Assembly: GCF_000209165.1 (NCBI RefSeq)
Contig: NC_009046.1
Location: 1,054,001-1,118,000, forward strand
From: Scheffersomyces stipitis CBS 6054
Taxonomy: Eukaryota; Ascomycota; Pichiomycetes; Serinales; Debaryomycetaceae
Length of the DNA: 64,000 nucleotides
Reading direction: 5' to 3'
In this document: positions 31,095-42,476 of the stretch, piece after piece
Numbering within the stretch: the stretch's first letter is position 1
Layout of the letters: each line of letters starts with the position of its first letter
Made by a program: the position numbers and the translations under genes
Notes under the pieces: model-generated
What the model was told of the DNA's origin: nothing
What the model saw: the letters and a program-made list of their open reading frames with translations, nothing else
Databases searched by the model: none

Positions 31095-34000
31095 TTTAAG
31101 CGGTGATGGAAATTACGTCGAACACGGTAAAGGTGAGTACGACAATCGGACAGAAACGACAAAGGCAGAGACAGCGACAACGACGAGACGAAAGAAGCTA
31201 TTGGTGGCAGGGGCAGATGACGGGAACGAAATGGAGTGCTATTTCTCGCAGTTCATATATCGCTGTTGGCGGCTTGAGATGAGTTGGAATCAGTTTCTGA
31301 CAATTTTCACAGTATCAGACAAACAAAATCCAGAGCCAGATTATTATCAGACAGATTGACAGTATTTATAGGCGCAGAGTGCAGCAGGTGTACGAGAGGC
31401 AGACACAGCAGTTGCAGCAGCAGGGACAGAGGCAAGATGACCAGGAATTCGTTAGCAATGAAACCAACTAGAAAAGACGATCAAAGTCAGAAAACAAATA
31501 ATGACCCAAATTTAACTACACTGCCGATTACTGCGATATATAAAAGTTGGAGTTCATGGAGATTTTCCTCACAAACACATCCGTGCGGTGCGGGCACACC
31601 GGTCGTGGGCGGCTAAATTGCGATATTGTTGTGAGATAAAAAAAGACGCAGCAAAAGAAAAGCTAAAAGGTAAATGCAAACCTGCAAGTGCGCCTTGAGG
31701 GGGGCGACATGCGCGACATTGCTGACACCAGTCCTGACTCAGCAAACGTCCTGACCACCAGAAGTGATCACGACAGCCGAAAATCACCACATCCGACTAT
31801 ACTTACCCAGGCTACCGGGGACAGTCTACAGTCCCCATCGCACCCGGCTTCGCTCTTTTGCGTGTGATCTGGCAGACTTGTCTGTCTAGCAATTCTGCTA
31901 TGCCTCCTCAATTTCACTCCCCTTTTCTGTCTCCCCATACTTAGATGTACATACATAAATGTACATAAATAGCAAACACATACATAAGCACTTAGGCACA
32001 TAAACAAAAGTTCCGTGTACATGGTACATATCGCCTGCGCGACATTTCCCGTCTCAGAATTTCATCCGAAACATGTCGCAGAATCCTCCACTTTATCTAA
32101 GAGCCTTCTGTAGTCGGGCTTCCTAGCGGTTGCGACCTGCCAAGGGCTTCCAAAAGCGAGCCAAAAAATGACTTGACCGCGCCACGGACGGGGTTTGTTC
32201 GGCTGCCTTTCCCAATCGGTTCTGGTGTGTGGCCAGAGGCTGCTCCCACAATCCAAGAATAAAACCAAGAATAAAACAGCCAATTGTCCGTTCGACTTCG
32301 GGCAATTTCGCAGTCCAGACCCCCACCTCCTCTGGCCGAGTCCAGCTTCACTTGCCAAATGCCCCAACTGAGATTTGTTGCCGTAGCCATCGGTTCAGGC
32401 ACGACCTCTGTCTGCGACATTTGGACCTGCGGCCTGTGTGCACTCCCGCACTGTCAATTTAGGAGTAAACCCAGATAAGATAATGAATGATCACTTTGGC
32501 GGATCGAGTTTCTGCACTTTTGGGTGTCAAATGAGTGTGGGATATTTTTGTCGGTGACAGCACGTGACGACCATTGAGTCCACTGGCCGTTCAGGTCGTG
32601 CTCACACTTAGCTCACATTAGTGCCTGAGCTCTAGATTGAATATGTCTCTCCATGGCGGCCATGTCTAATCAGCACTCTCCACACTGGCCTCCACAATGT
32701 CGCCAGCCCACAATTTGTTGGTGCGTTCGATGACGACATTAGCCCCACTGGCGGGTTTGTTTCAGGTTGTGTGCAGGTATGTCGCAGGTGACAAATTGCC
32801 CTATCTGGCTTGTCTTTCCTGTCTCAGCTGGAGGAGATGTCGCAGGCAAGTCCGCATACTTAGCACGATTTTGGGGCAAAAGATGGCTAAAAGTTCTACG
32901 TTTAGTTATCTATTCTGCTAGAAGCCAGCAAGTTTGCAGCCTGTGGCCGGCGGATGCACTCCGCATATTGGTTAGCAGTTTCAAAAATTTTTGTGAGCTT
33001 GCGGTAGCCGTGGAATTCGCAGCCTCTGGTCATACCACCACCGAGACAAAGCTCTACAATTGCATTTTCCATCACGTCTTTCAACAACCCCCATATTCTA
33101 AGAAATTCTCTGACAATTTCTTTTACATCTAGACAAGTCGGTTGGGCTTACCAGCTGAAAGAATGCCGTATTTGTTTTTGCCTCCTCTACATTTTCTTAG
33201 CCGTTGCACCAGGCTGAGCCCCAAAGTGATCATCACTCGACAGTGACAGGATCTGTGACCAAGGTGAAACTTAGGAAGCAATACGAAGACGCAGAATTAT
33301 TAAAAATAGTACTCTGTACCTTCTAATTATAACCGAAACGCTCGAATCTCTGACACCTGGTAAATATCTCTTTGTACGTCATGCTACAAAGTCAGAACAA
33401 TGACTTTTACCAGTTTTTCCGGTATTTTTGCAACTTATTTCCCATAAATTACATCTCATAGTTTAGCCATAAAGTACAATATGTACAATTTGCCCCTCAA
33501 AGCCTGGACTAATTACAGATCCTGATGGTATCCTGATGGTAGTATGATTTCTCGAGAATATTTTGTCGACCGAATTATTCGCCCACTTTAGCGAATATTG
33601 TACATTATTAAATTATGAAATCCGTACAGTCAATATTGAAGGATTAGTAAAACCACGAAAAGCTTGAATAAATATTTCTACATCATTACACGTTTATCTC
33701 CGTCGTAATTATTGAGTTCCGTAGATTCTGAAATGTCTCTGATTTAATTAACATTCATATTAACATTCATAATATTTTACAATTATCAATTATAAGTTGC
33801 AGCGGTCGCAACTATACCTGGTTGTCTCTTAAAAGTCTACTTAATATTCAGAGAGCACAATTGCTTTCCACGCACAATTTCAGATACAGCAAACACCTAA
33901 AGAAGCCATATAACTCGTGAGCCGGAGAGCTACTTGCCAGACTATCCCTTTGCCATCGATTGCAAAATCATTAGCCCTAAGATTCCAACTGGTAGCGCAG

Positions 34001-34151
34001 CGCACTATGCATTCTGACATCATTATATATTTCTAGTTTTGAAATAGGCCGAATACTTTTCAATCATTTCAATAAACTACCGCGATTTCACGCTAAAAAC
34101 AAGCCAAAAGACTTCAATTACAGACATACTGTAGCACAAGTAGATGAGCCC
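31095..34151. other. Long divergent intergenic region upstream of TSC11
   Basis: This is 3.1 kb without a credible gene. The left two-thirds are GC-average, with CACGTG at 32561-32566; the right third (about 33.3-34.1 kb) is AT-rich. GTATGT follows an ATG-initiated frame near 32697-32775, but no TACTAAC occurs downstream, so I do not call an exon. I find no tRNA-like B box or repeat family. Confidence 0.5.
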
Positions 34152-34155
34152 ATGA
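34144..34155 (+). promoter_or_regulatory. Minimal upstream ORF overlapping the TSC11 start
   Basis: ATG AGC CCA TGA: its stop overlaps the TSC11 start as ATGA. It begins 8 nt upstream. ATGA overlaps can permit termination-reinitiation. Confidence 0.5.
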
Positions 34156-37100
34156 AAACGACCAAATCGTCCTCGAATCTCGAGGGCTTAAATGCGGTTC
34201 TTGTCAAACTGAAACAGACTCACCAACAACTACAGGCTCAACAGGTACAGAATGTCCAGGTAAACGGGACCGAATATCCACTCTCAGCAGCTGATTTTGA
34301 CGAGTTGCGCAGACAGCGAGCATCGACCTTAGACTCGATGAGTATACCTCCTATCGAGAGTATCAAGTTTTACCAGAGTGGGATTGTAGATTCGGAAGGA
34401 GAAGACGAGCAGCTGAGCCAGAGCCAGATTCAAAATCACCATCATAGACACCATAGGCGAACTCTTTCCAGAACAAGTGCTCAAAGTGCGGACGAACGGG
34501 TAAGTTTCAACTCCGGGATCGCTAAGGATGCCACTCCTGATTCGCTGAGAATTCGGAGTGCTACGACTTCTGCTATAGAGTACAATAAATCGCCCACTAA
34601 AGAACCATTTTCTCCTCAATTTATACGTAGATCAACTGGACAATCAGCCCAGAGCAATGGAAACGACAACACTGAGAGTCCCACCTGGCTCTTCAGCGAT
34701 TTATTGTCAAATTTGGGGCTGTTCAAAGATAAGGACGAGTACTATATTGTAGCGAAAGGCAATGACTTGGTACTTTTGCTCCAGCAATATCCTGCTTTGA
34801 AAAACGATATTTTGCTCAAGAATTTCATCAACAAGATACAGTTCATGTTCTGCCACAATGTATCTGAAGTTCGCAGCACAGGGTATCGTATCTTGAGGCA
34901 TGTAATTTCCAGCTATGAGACTTTGATGATTATAGTCCAATCTAAGATCTTGATTTTCATCATTGCGACTATGTCGACTACTAGATCTACTATTGGCGAA
35001 AAAGAGCAAGCTTTGAAGTTGGTTCGAGAGTTTCTCAATATAGAAAATGGAACCGACAACCTTTCAATTGGTGTGATAAAGTCGTTGATAAGCTTGATAG
35101 AGAGCAGTAACGAACATATTTACGACGAAAATGAGTTGAATGTTGGCCCCATGAAGTTGGATATGGAACAATATAGTTCCCATGATGCGATACCTGAACC
35201 TTTTAAGAATATCTGCGTAGAAACAATTTGCGAGATAGCGTTGCTTAATCCTGAGTTGGTATTTCACAGTGGTGGATTCAAGGTTTTCATCAATATCATC
35301 ATAGATGGTTCTTTTGAAATGGCCTCGAGCTGTTCATTGGTAATTCTCAATATTCTAGACTTGCCCAACTCTCGAAAGTTCTTGCGGAATGGCTACGATT
35401 TGAACTCCTTGATAGCGGTCTTTTCCAATATTACAGATGAAGTAGGTGATTCTAGCACAAGTTCCAAAAAAAGGATTAACAACTTGAAGCTTCAGAAAGT
35501 TTCATTTTTAATAGCCTCACTACTTAAAAACTTCAACGGTTTGATTGCATTTTCTGTGTGCAATTTCAAGTCACTCAAGAATTTGATTTCAAACTTGAAG
35601 AAGAGAAACATAAGAGTTCGTGATTACATTATGGACATTTTACAAGACATACTAAGACTAAAGAGTTTGCCCTGGTTGGCAAGCTCTCCAATAGGTGAAA
35701 TTATTAGAAAGTACAACTCCTACACCGACAACGAAAAATATGGGTTTCAATACCAGCAGCTAGATGCCATAGAAAACGAGTTCGCCTACAACATTATCAC
35801 TCACTACCAGGGGCTACTTGCTCTAATATTGATAAAGAACGACATTTTCACATATCTTATAGACATTGTTGAGCAAAATTTGAATGAGTCCAACACCAAA
35901 AAAGCTACTGGCTTGATAACACATTTATATTCCATGGCCAATAATATTTTGCCGCCCGAACTAGTACAAACCAATCTAGCATTGACTAACTTGTCCCTGT
36001 TTTCTTCATTCGAGATCGAAAAGGTTACCAGACAAAAGTTCAAGGCCACTGAAGACTACAATGCAAATTTGAAATCATACCTCAAGAACATAAATATTCA
36101 GTCCAAGTACAACATAGACGATAACGAGTTTAAAATGATGATCAACAATACCAAGATTCTTACCATAAAAGAATTTGAAGATTGGAACTGGCAATTGCTA
36201 TTGACTTTAATTCAGGGACCTCTAACGAACCCCAAAAGGTTTGACGAAGTGTTGGAGAAAAATCCGAAGTTCTTCAAAAGACTTATGTCGTTCTATCGAC
36301 CTTTCAAATTCAGGTTCTGTAACATAGCAATAACCAAAAGCAATTCACAAAGGTATATTAACATAGGGTGCCAATTGCTAGAGTTGTTTCTTTCTCTTGA
36401 GAATGGAACAAGGTATCTTTCTACAAGTAAGCTTCTTCCACAATTGTCGGAAATATTTGCACAAGTAGACAAGTATAGCGGGATTTCTACAAACGACGCT
36501 GTCTTATCGCGAAGGCGATTAGATTCCACTGCAAGTATCGGTTACTTGAGATTTATAGGTGTGTTCAGTTCCTATCCTGCGGGACTCAAGATTTTGGAGC
36601 AGTGGCAGTTCTATAATCTATTTCTTAACATAATTGAAGGAAGTAGTTTTTCAGAGTCCACAAATTCATTACTCTTGACATTGTTCAAATATGTGGATTT
36701 CACAGGTGATAACCAGTTTAGGATTCTACTTCTGCAATGTTTCAAAGTTTCGAACTTTAAGCTAAGAAGCTATCTACTTCGTCACTTATTACCTCGTTTG
36801 ATAATTATTAAGGAATGCGAGCTATTTGTGATACGATTACTAGTCAATAATCTATACGATCCACTGCCCGAGATAGTCAGCAAGTCCATCGATATATTGA
36901 GTGACCATTATTCTACCAACAAGTGCAAGAATTTGAATTATTTGATAGACTTACATCCATCGATTCAGATTCTTTCCCGAACAATTAAAGGTCGCAATTT
37001 GCTTATTAATTTCCTTAATATTCCAAGCGGTTTTAGGTTCCTAGAAGACTCTGGATTCATAGAGGAGGAATTTGACAAATGGTCAAACATGAATGACTTG

Positions 37101-38162
37101 TCCTACCTTAATAGAATTGAAAAACTCATTCTGGCAAGCTTTTTTCCGACAACGACAACTTCAAGTCCAACTAACGATCACTTGTACATTTTTAACTTTT
37201 TTAAATACCTTCTATCGACAGAAGAGGGTCTCAACTACTTTGCGCATATGAAACAGAAAACATATTTGGAGAATTTGATTAATGAAGTTGAAACCGTTTC
37301 AGACAAATTACTTCACGACGGCGAATTTATTGATGTTGATTCACCTGATGAAAAACTAACCTCTATTCTCAATAGATTGAAGCAAAACTTGTGGATTATA
37401 GGCAACATTGCTTCGGGACAATACGGAATTCAGTTATTAGACCCGATGTACAATATTAACTTGGAGAAATCAGTGATTGCCATAATTTTAGAGCTCTTTG
37501 ATAATTGTCCCATTTGGAATATCCGAGGCGCTTGTTTTTATGTATTGGGAATGGTTGCAACCACAATTGAAGGAATTGAGATTTTGGATGAATCAAATTG
37601 GGTCAGTGTTTTAGACCAGTATTCTAATAGTAAGTGTTTGACATATCCCAAGCTTGGTGTGTCTCAAATATTTAATATTGGTCTAGCCAACCCTTATCGT
37701 GATGTGAAGTACTACTCCTTGTTTAGTGGAGGAGCTGTTACATCTATTATGTGGGATGATGACGATGACGAAGATAACGGGAAAGCCAATGGGGGTGAAG
37801 ATATATCGTCTGCCCAACCTGATGGTACTCTATCAGTTACTGGGGTTCCAGCCTCTGCTGGTTCAGAAGAGGAAAGTACGCTGGTTGAAACAAAAATTCG
37901 GGACAGAGTGATAAACCTCATTCAGCACTTGAATTCGGTATTAAGCAAGATCGAGAGAAAGGCTGTTAAGGAGTTGTTGAAGATGAAACGCAACACTCCT
38001 GAGGTCTTTGAGGAGTTACCTCTTTTTCTCGAAGTGATCAAGACTATCGATAAAGGTAACTTCAGATACCACAAGCGAAAGTTCATCTTTGACTTGTTCT
38101 TGGATACGAGGGTATTTGAAAATCTTATCAAGAAGGAGCGCAAGAACTCCATAAAGGTATAG
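34152..38162 (+). CDS. TSC11: Tsc11/Avo3 (Rictor), TORC2 subunit
   Basis: The 1336-residue protein (S. cerevisiae 1430) has a disordered N-terminus (about 1-175), then helical-repeat Rictor domains. Diagnostic blocks are EVRSTGYRILRHVI, STRSTIGEKEQALKLVREFL, RVRDYIMDILQDILRLKSLPWL and NLWIIGNIASGQYGIQLLD, followed by WNIRGACFYVLGMVATTIEGIEIL. Such blocks are shared by Rictor, Avo3 and Ste20 of fission yeast. Avo3 holds TORC2 together at the plasma membrane and makes it rapamycin-insensitive; TORC2 controls Ypk kinases, sphingolipid synthesis and actin. An Asp-rich insertion lies near residue 1205. A 3-codon uORF ends on the start codon. It is convergent with the next gene, with only 74 bp between stops. 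Confidence 0.93.
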   Translation: MKTTKSSSNLEGLNAVLVKLKQTHQQLQAQQVQNVQVNGTEYPLSAADFDELRRQRASTLDSMSIPPIESIKFYQSGIVDSEGEDEQLSQSQIQNHHHRHHRRTLSRTSAQSADERVSFNSGIAKDATPDSLRIRSATTSAIEYNKSPTKEPFSPQFIRRSTGQSAQSNGNDNTESPTWLFSDLLSNLGLFKDKDEYYIVAKGNDLVLLLQQYPALKNDILLKNFINKIQFMFCHNVSEVRSTGYRILRHVISSYETLMIIVQSKILIFIIATMSTTRSTIGEKEQALKLVREFLNIENGTDNLSIGVIKSLISLIESSNEHIYDENELNVGPMKLDMEQYSSHDAIPEPFKNICVETICEIALLNPELVFHSGGFKVFINIIIDGSFEMASSCSLVILNILDLPNSRKFLRNGYDLNSLIAVFSNITDEVGDSSTSSKKRINNLKLQKVSFLIASLLKNFNGLIAFSVCNFKSLKNLISNLKKRNIRVRDYIMDILQDILRLKSLPWLASSPIGEIIRKYNSYTDNEKYGFQYQQLDAIENEFAYNIITHYQGLLALILIKNDIFTYLIDIVEQNLNESNTKKATGLITHLYSMANNILPPELVQTNLALTNLSLFSSFEIEKVTRQKFKATEDYNANLKSYLKNINIQSKYNIDDNEFKMMINNTKILTIKEFEDWNWQLLLTLIQGPLTNPKRFDEVLEKNPKFFKRLMSFYRPFKFRFCNIAITKSNSQRYINIGCQLLELFLSLENGTRYLSTSKLLPQLSEIFAQVDKYSGISTNDAVLSRRRLDSTASIGYLRFIGVFSSYPAGLKILEQWQFYNLFLNIIEGSSFSESTNSLLLTLFKYVDFTGDNQFRILLLQCFKVSNFKLRSYLLRHLLPRLIIIKECELFVIRLLVNNLYDPLPEIVSKSIDILSDHYSTNKCKNLNYLIDLHPSIQILSRTIKGRNLLINFLNIPSGFRFLEDSGFIEEEFDKWSNMNDLSYLNRIEKLILASFFPTTTTSSPTNDHLYIFNFFKYLLSTEEGLNYFAHMKQKTYLENLINEVETVSDKLLHDGEFIDVDSPDEKLTSILNRLKQNLWIIGNIASGQYGIQLLDPMYNINLEKSVIAIILELFDNCPIWNIRGACFYVLGMVATTIEGIEILDESNWVSVLDQYSNSKCLTYPKLGVSQIFNIGLANPYRDVKYYSLFSGGAVTSIMWDDDDDEDNGKANGGEDISSAQPDGTLSVTGVPASAGSEEESTLVETKIRDRVINLIQHLNSVLSKIERKAVKELLKMKRNTPEVFEELPLFLEVIKTIDKGNFRYHKRKFIFDLFLDTRVFENLIKKERKNSIKV

Positions 38163-38236
38163 AACAGTTGAAATTACACGGGATATGAGTTACGTTAGCC
38201 AAAGTTGCATATATTTATTATTGTACATCAGCATCA

Positions 38237-39319
38237 TCATTTCTTTCTTTTTGAAGTAGAAGTCGAATCATCAACACTCTTCCTCTTTTTCTTTCCTGAG
38301 GAGCCATTAGAAGAAGCAGCTGTAGTAACTGCCACCAGGGACTCACCATCACCAAATTCTATGGGGAACGTATTACCTATGTATTCGCTAATTAACCCAT
38401 TAGCAGGGAAATGCACTGGCTTGAACTTGGACGTGGTCAAGTTTGGATAATGACGACGGGTCCAGCTTTCTGGGTCCTGGGGATTTGTTTCTATACTGAT
38501 CAAGTCATCATTGATCAAGTCGGGAACGGTTTCGTTAATGTACAAGTTGATGTAGTGGCGTTTTTGGACCAGAATCAGGTTTTCTGGGGTTTCTACGATG
38601 TGTTTAGAATTTTTTGGTTCATCTTCATCGACGTCCACGTCCTCGTCATCTACATCTTGTTCTTCACCAGCTATGAGCTGAAAAATTGGTCCTAATGACG
38701 AAGCGAGATGTGGAGCCTGTTGGACGATTTTTTCCAATCTCGAGCGATCACCGCCAGCGAAGATCTGCTCCACAGAATCGGGTTCTTCCTTGTATCCATT
38801 GGCAGTTTCAAATTCTTCTAATACTCGCAAAAGAGCCTGGTTTTTCCGCTGGTAGTAGGCGAGAGTCTGTCGCTGTGATTTTTCCGACTCAAAGAGCCGG
38901 ATACTTTGTGCATAGACTTTTTTGAACTTGTCATGATACTTTTCGTAGATCTTGTGGTAATCCTTAGAACTGGATGAATGAGATGTAATTGCTGTGGATC
39001 CTATGGCATTGACAGCACTCTCAGCAGCACCATTTTCTGCTCCCAATGCTGTTTCTACGTCGTCGATGTCATCCACTTCTTCGTCTATGTCGTCCAGTTG
39101 GTCCTCAGCTCGATCTGCTTCTTGCTTTACTTTGCCTGGGTCTACTTCTTCGTCCACGGACGTTTGCTGAGTCTGTATTTCGGTTTCAAGACCTTCATCT
39201 TTCTGATGGTCTTCAGGCGCTTTACCTATAGAACTTGTAGAATTTTCACCAGATTCTGCGATGTTGGAGTCGACAGACACAGTTTCCTCGGTATCTGTCT
39301 TGACCGGTATATCCGACAT
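38237..39319 (-). CDS. Acidic coiled-coil protein, possible Iec3-like INO80 subunit
   Basis: The 360-residue protein has an acidic N-terminal third, a predicted coiled coil around residues 120-175 (KIYEKYHDKFKKVYAQS ... QRQTLAYYQRKNQALLRVLEEFE), a second acidic patch near 225-240, and a Lys-rich C-terminus (GKKKRKS ... SKRKK) that looks like a nuclear localisation signal. The K-rich Y/F helix followed by NQxLLxxL resembles the short conserved region of the Iec3/Ino80_4 family of INO80 remodeller subunits. The resemblance is by eye and weak. It is divergent from ASF1 (440 bp), which fits a chromatin role but does not prove it. The reading frame itself is secure. Confidence 0.85.
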   Translation of the reverse strand: MSDIPVKTDTEETVSVDSNIAESGENSTSSIGKAPEDHQKDEGLETEIQTQQTSVDEEVDPGKVKQEADRAEDQLDDIDEEVDDIDDVETALGAENGAAESAVNAIGSTAITSHSSSSKDYHKIYEKYHDKFKKVYAQSIRLFESEKSQRQTLAYYQRKNQALLRVLEEFETANGYKEEPDSVEQIFAGGDRSRLEKIVQQAPHLASSLGPIFQLIAGEEQDVDDEDVDVDEDEPKNSKHIVETPENLILVQKRHYINLYINETVPDLINDDLISIETNPQDPESWTRRHYPNLTTSKFKPVHFPANGLISEYIGNTFPIEFGDGESLVAVTTAASSNGSSGKKKRKSVDDSTSTSKRKK

Positions 39320-39759
39320 TGCACTTTTTTGATGTTGATTGGACGGGATTTTTTGAACTTGGGCAAAATGCCTTTTGGAAGTGAAGAGGAAAGAAACTCG
39401 AAAAATTACTCTGTAGGGCTATCTCGAGTTTTGTATGGTACTCTTTTGACGATCTGTGCTGCGATTATGAGGCTGGAGTAGTAAGAAAAATGTCGCGCGA
39501 CACGCCTTCACAAATGAAGTGGATGCAGAGAATTCTTCAGCCTGAGTCCCGAAAAAGGAGACATTGCCTGTCTCTATATAATTTCACACTGAGGATTGAC
39601 GCGTCTGAGACTTGAGACTTGCTCTGGAGTGAAATTTATTGAAACATCCAGACTGAAATATTGAAACAAATCTGAGCACAACTTTTCAACAGGAGAACCT
39701 AACAAAAATAACCATTCCTATTTATTAAGTCAGCATCTGTTCATCTCCATACAACCACA
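39320..39759. promoter_or_regulatory. Divergent promoter of ASF1 and the acidic coiled-coil gene
   Basis: This 440-bp region has no credible gene. The ASF1 leader before 39760 is A/C-rich with no ATG near the start. I see no clear TATA box or histone-UAS-like element. Confidence 0.5.
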
Positions 39760-40569
39760 ATGTCTATTGTCTCATTACTAGGAATTGAGGTGCTCAACAA
39801 CCCAGCCAAGTTCTCCGATCCATATGAGTTTGAAATCACGTTTGAATGTCTCGAGCCACTTAAAGAGGACTTGGAGTGGAAATTGACCTATGTGGGCTCG
39901 TCTCGTTCTCTTGATCACGACCAGGAGCTCGATTCCATCCTCGTTGGGCCTGTTCCTGTTGGAATCAATAAGTTTTTGTTCCAGGCAGATCCTCCCAGTC
40001 CGGAATTGATTCCTGCCAGCGAATTGGTTTCTGTCACTGTGATTCTCTTGAGTTGTTCCTATGCTGATAGAGAATTTGTAAGAGTGGGTTACTACGTGAA
40101 TAACGAGTATGATTCCGAGGAGTTAAGAGAAAACCCTCCTGCCAAAGTACAAGTAGACCATGTGGTGAGAAACATATTGGCCGAAAAGCCTAGAGTCACC
40201 AGATTTAACATTGTATGGGACAACGAAGACGACAATGCGAATGAATATCCACCAGAACAACAGGAAGTAGACGAAGAAGATGAGGACGAAGATGAAGAAG
40301 AGGAAGAGGAAGAAGAAGGGGAAGAAGAAGGGGAAGAAGAAGACGACGATGAACAGGAAGAAGAGAATGAAAATGAAACAGAAGAAAGGCCAAAGAAGAA
40401 GCAGAAGACGAAACAATCCAAAGATGACCCTGAAGAAGAAGAAGATATAGGAGAAAATGAAGAAGAAGATTTGGAAGAAGATTTAGAGGAAGACATAGAA
40501 GACGAAGAAGAAGACTTGGAAAAGGACAATGATGGAGCCGAGACCCCCCGAGACGCGGTCCAAAGCTAA
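39760..40569 (+). CDS. ASF1: Asf1 histone H3-H4 chaperone
   Basis: The 269-residue protein has an N-terminal immunoglobulin-like core (1 to about 155) almost identical to S. cerevisiae Asf1: [78 protein letters not shown] and [17 protein letters not shown] long Glu/Asp tail (about 165-265) encoded by GAA/GAG/GAT runs is typical for yeast Asf1 and is interrupted by a Lys-rich patch ([10 protein letters not shown]), a possible nuclear signal. Asf1 binds the H3-H4 dimer, hands it to CAF-1, HIR or Rtt109, and so links histone supply to replication and H3K56 acetylation. It is convergent with the next gene (155 bp). Confidence 0.98.
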   Translation: MSIVSLLGIEVLNNPAKFSDPYEFEITFECLEPLKEDLEWKLTYVGSSRSLDHDQELDSILVGPVPVGINKFLFQADPPSPELIPASELVSVTVILLSCSYADREFVRVGYYVNNEYDSEELRENPPAKVQVDHVVRNILAEKPRVTRFNIVWDNEDDNANEYPPEQQEVDEEDEDEDEEEEEEEEGEEEGEEEDDDEQEEENENETEERPKKKQKTKQSKDDPEEEEDIGENEEEDLEEDLEEDIEDEEEDLEKDNDGAETPRDAVQS

Positions 40570-40724
40570 GGCGATGTTAGGCTGAAGTTATAATTGAGTT
40601 ATGAGCTAAATTAACCAAAGATTGGTTTAATTGATGCTTTAAATGAAGTTGGCACTTCAGCAATTACCCTCTACCTAACCTTGTATATTATATCCATTGT
40701 ATATGTATTTATCACCTAATAGAA

Positions 40725-42476
40725 TCAAGAAAATAATTCCTCAATTATTGAATTCATAACCTGGCAAACGTTACCGACAATATCGCGATCAAAGAAAACC
40801 CTTTCATGATTATTCTTAAATCGGGATGCCCATCGATCTGGATGCCATCTAATCCGTTCGTTTTTGACGAGTTCTTTTATATCTTCGCCTTCTAATGAAA
40901 TCAAGTTTAAAAACTCAAGGACTTTTTCTTTGTCGTTCACTAAAACTTGCAATTGTTCTTTAGCCAAACTCTCCTGGTTATCGAAGTTAGGAGGAGGCAA
41001 CGGGAGTCGCAACTGGTTAAAGTACTCCGACCTGTAATCTCTTTTTGGTCTATAGTCTTTTACTGAATCCAGACCCGTAGCCAGAGGAGTTGTGAGATAC
41101 GGATCGTTTATACGCTTATCTCCTATATGTATTTCCGGCTCGCTCTCGTCCATAACTCCAGCAGAGGCCATAGGAAATTCACCGATGATCTCATACGTAC
41201 CTTGCTCTACTTGTACTTCCATAGGTGTAAACTCTCGGCGATTATACGATTCGCGCAACTTGTTTACGGTAGTAGTTCTGTTGTTGTTGACCGGCGTCTC
41301 ATAACTGAACTGTTGTGGTTTTCCTACTGGTTTCACGAACTTGTAACCATTCACAGACTCTCCAAATTCTTGATATAAACAGGGAGGAGTAGAAGCTCGT
41401 GAATTCGAAGGCGTAGACTGTGAAATGGGCGTAGAATTGTTGTTCTGGCCAGGTGCTGAAGATGTGAAGACTACTCGAGGCGGAGAGCTGGAGAATTCGT
41501 CGCTTTCATCTAATGAAGAAACCGGTGGTTGAACAGCATTTGCAGCTATATCCGAAACCGTTGTCTTCACAGAGTGCGAGAGATTAAGCATTGGTTTGTT
41601 TCGTAAAGTTTTCGTGACAGAAGGTGCGTTTTCTCCCGAGGAACGCTTGAATTTGAGCTTTTTACGTTTCGGTTGAGTTGGACAAGGCGTGGAATCACTG
41701 CTGGAGAAGCCCAACTTCAATGAACTATTTGTACAAATAGACATGTCGTTTGAGTCGTGTGTATGTGAGTTTCGAAATGATGAAGCACGCATCGAGTCGC
41801 TGTGATTGGGGGTAATTACCATATCAGAAGGCGAATCTATATGGAGACGTTTGCGATGAGATATGAACTTAGGCGATGCAAACGAAGACGACTCAAGTCC
41901 AGGATGATCGTTGTCAATACCGTCAATCTCATGAAACTCAATATCGCTATCTGTATCATTCGTTATAGTCTTATCTCCGAGGCTAAAGTCATCTTCGTGT
42001 TCATCTTCTTCATCCTCAGTATAGTAATCTTTGGTAGCTTCTGGAAGTTGAAAACTCTCTTCTATGACGTCCAGCTCCAAGTGAAGATTGTTCAACTTGT
42101 TCATAGGGGAGAGAAACGAAATTGAATCGTTGGCTGCTCTTCCCTGCAAAACATGAAGTGGTGTAGAGGCTCCTACTAGGTCTAGATCAAACCTTCGTTT
42201 GGGACTCGGTGTTTTGTTGTGGTGATCTTCATCGTCTTCGTCTGACGAACTGTCGTTATTGTCTTGGTCTTTGCCTTTGTTATTGTCTCGTGAATTGTAC
42301 CATGACGCCCGTACTTTTTTGCTGGTGCTACCGTCGTTGCTGTTGCTCGTAATGCTAGTGCTATTGATATTAGAATTGGTGATACTAATGAGATCTGAAT
42401 TATTCGTACTTGAGGGATGCTGTAGATTCGGAATTGAGGCTAGGCCTGGACGGCTTTCACCGTGGGGGGCCGCCAT
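40725..42476 (-). CDS. Unrecognised 583-residue protein with C-terminal RWHPDRW domain
   Basis: The start is taken as ATG at 42476; the frame is open a further six codons to a TTG. The N-terminal 450 residues are low-complexity (Ser/Asn/Asp-rich, basic patches such as PKRKKLKFKRS) and likely disordered and nuclear. The C-terminal about 110 residues are ordered: RSEYFNQLRLPLPPPNF, a helix with EKVLEFLNLISLEGEDIKELVKNERIRWHPDRWASRF, then VCQVMNSIIEEL. The RWHPDRW segment followed by a helix recalls the C-terminal fold of NFKBIL1-like proteins and J-domain-like helices, but I do not assign a function. It is convergent with ASF1. Confidence 0.85.
   Translation of the reverse strand: MAAPHGESRPGLASIPNLQHPSSTNNSDLISITNSNINSTSITSNSNDGSTSKKVRASWYNSRDNNKGKDQDNNDSSSDEDDEDHHNKTPSPKRRFDLDLVGASTPLHVLQGRAANDSISFLSPMNKLNNLHLELDVIEESFQLPEATKDYYTEDEEDEHEDDFSLGDKTITNDTDSDIEFHEIDGIDNDHPGLESSSFASPKFISHRKRLHIDSPSDMVITPNHSDSMRASSFRNSHTHDSNDMSICTNSSLKLGFSSSDSTPCPTQPKRKKLKFKRSSGENAPSVTKTLRNKPMLNLSHSVKTTVSDIAANAVQPPVSSLDESDEFSSSPPRVVFTSSAPGQNNNSTPISQSTPSNSRASTPPCLYQEFGESVNGYKFVKPVGKPQQFSYETPVNNNRTTTVNKLRESYNRREFTPMEVQVEQGTYEIIGEFPMASAGVMDESEPEIHIGDKRINDPYLTTPLATGLDSVKDYRPKRDYRSEYFNQLRLPLPPPNFDNQESLAKEQLQVLVNDKEKVLEFLNLISLEGEDIKELVKNERIRWHPDRWASRFKNNHERVFFDRDIVGNVCQVMNSIIEELFS

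Noticed and set aside
32697..32921. ATG-initiated frame followed by GTATGT at about 32775, a possible first exon.
   Set aside because: There is no TACTAAC or acceptable 3' splice site followed by an open coding frame downstream.
33300..34100. AT-rich tract considered as a replication origin or centromere.
   Set aside because: AT content alone is not evidence; no conserved core, LTR cluster or inverted repeat was seen.
40092..40529. Ser-rich minus frame of 145 codons over the ASF1 tail.
   Set aside because: Poly-Ser is simply the complement of the GAA/GAG acidic tail codons of ASF1.
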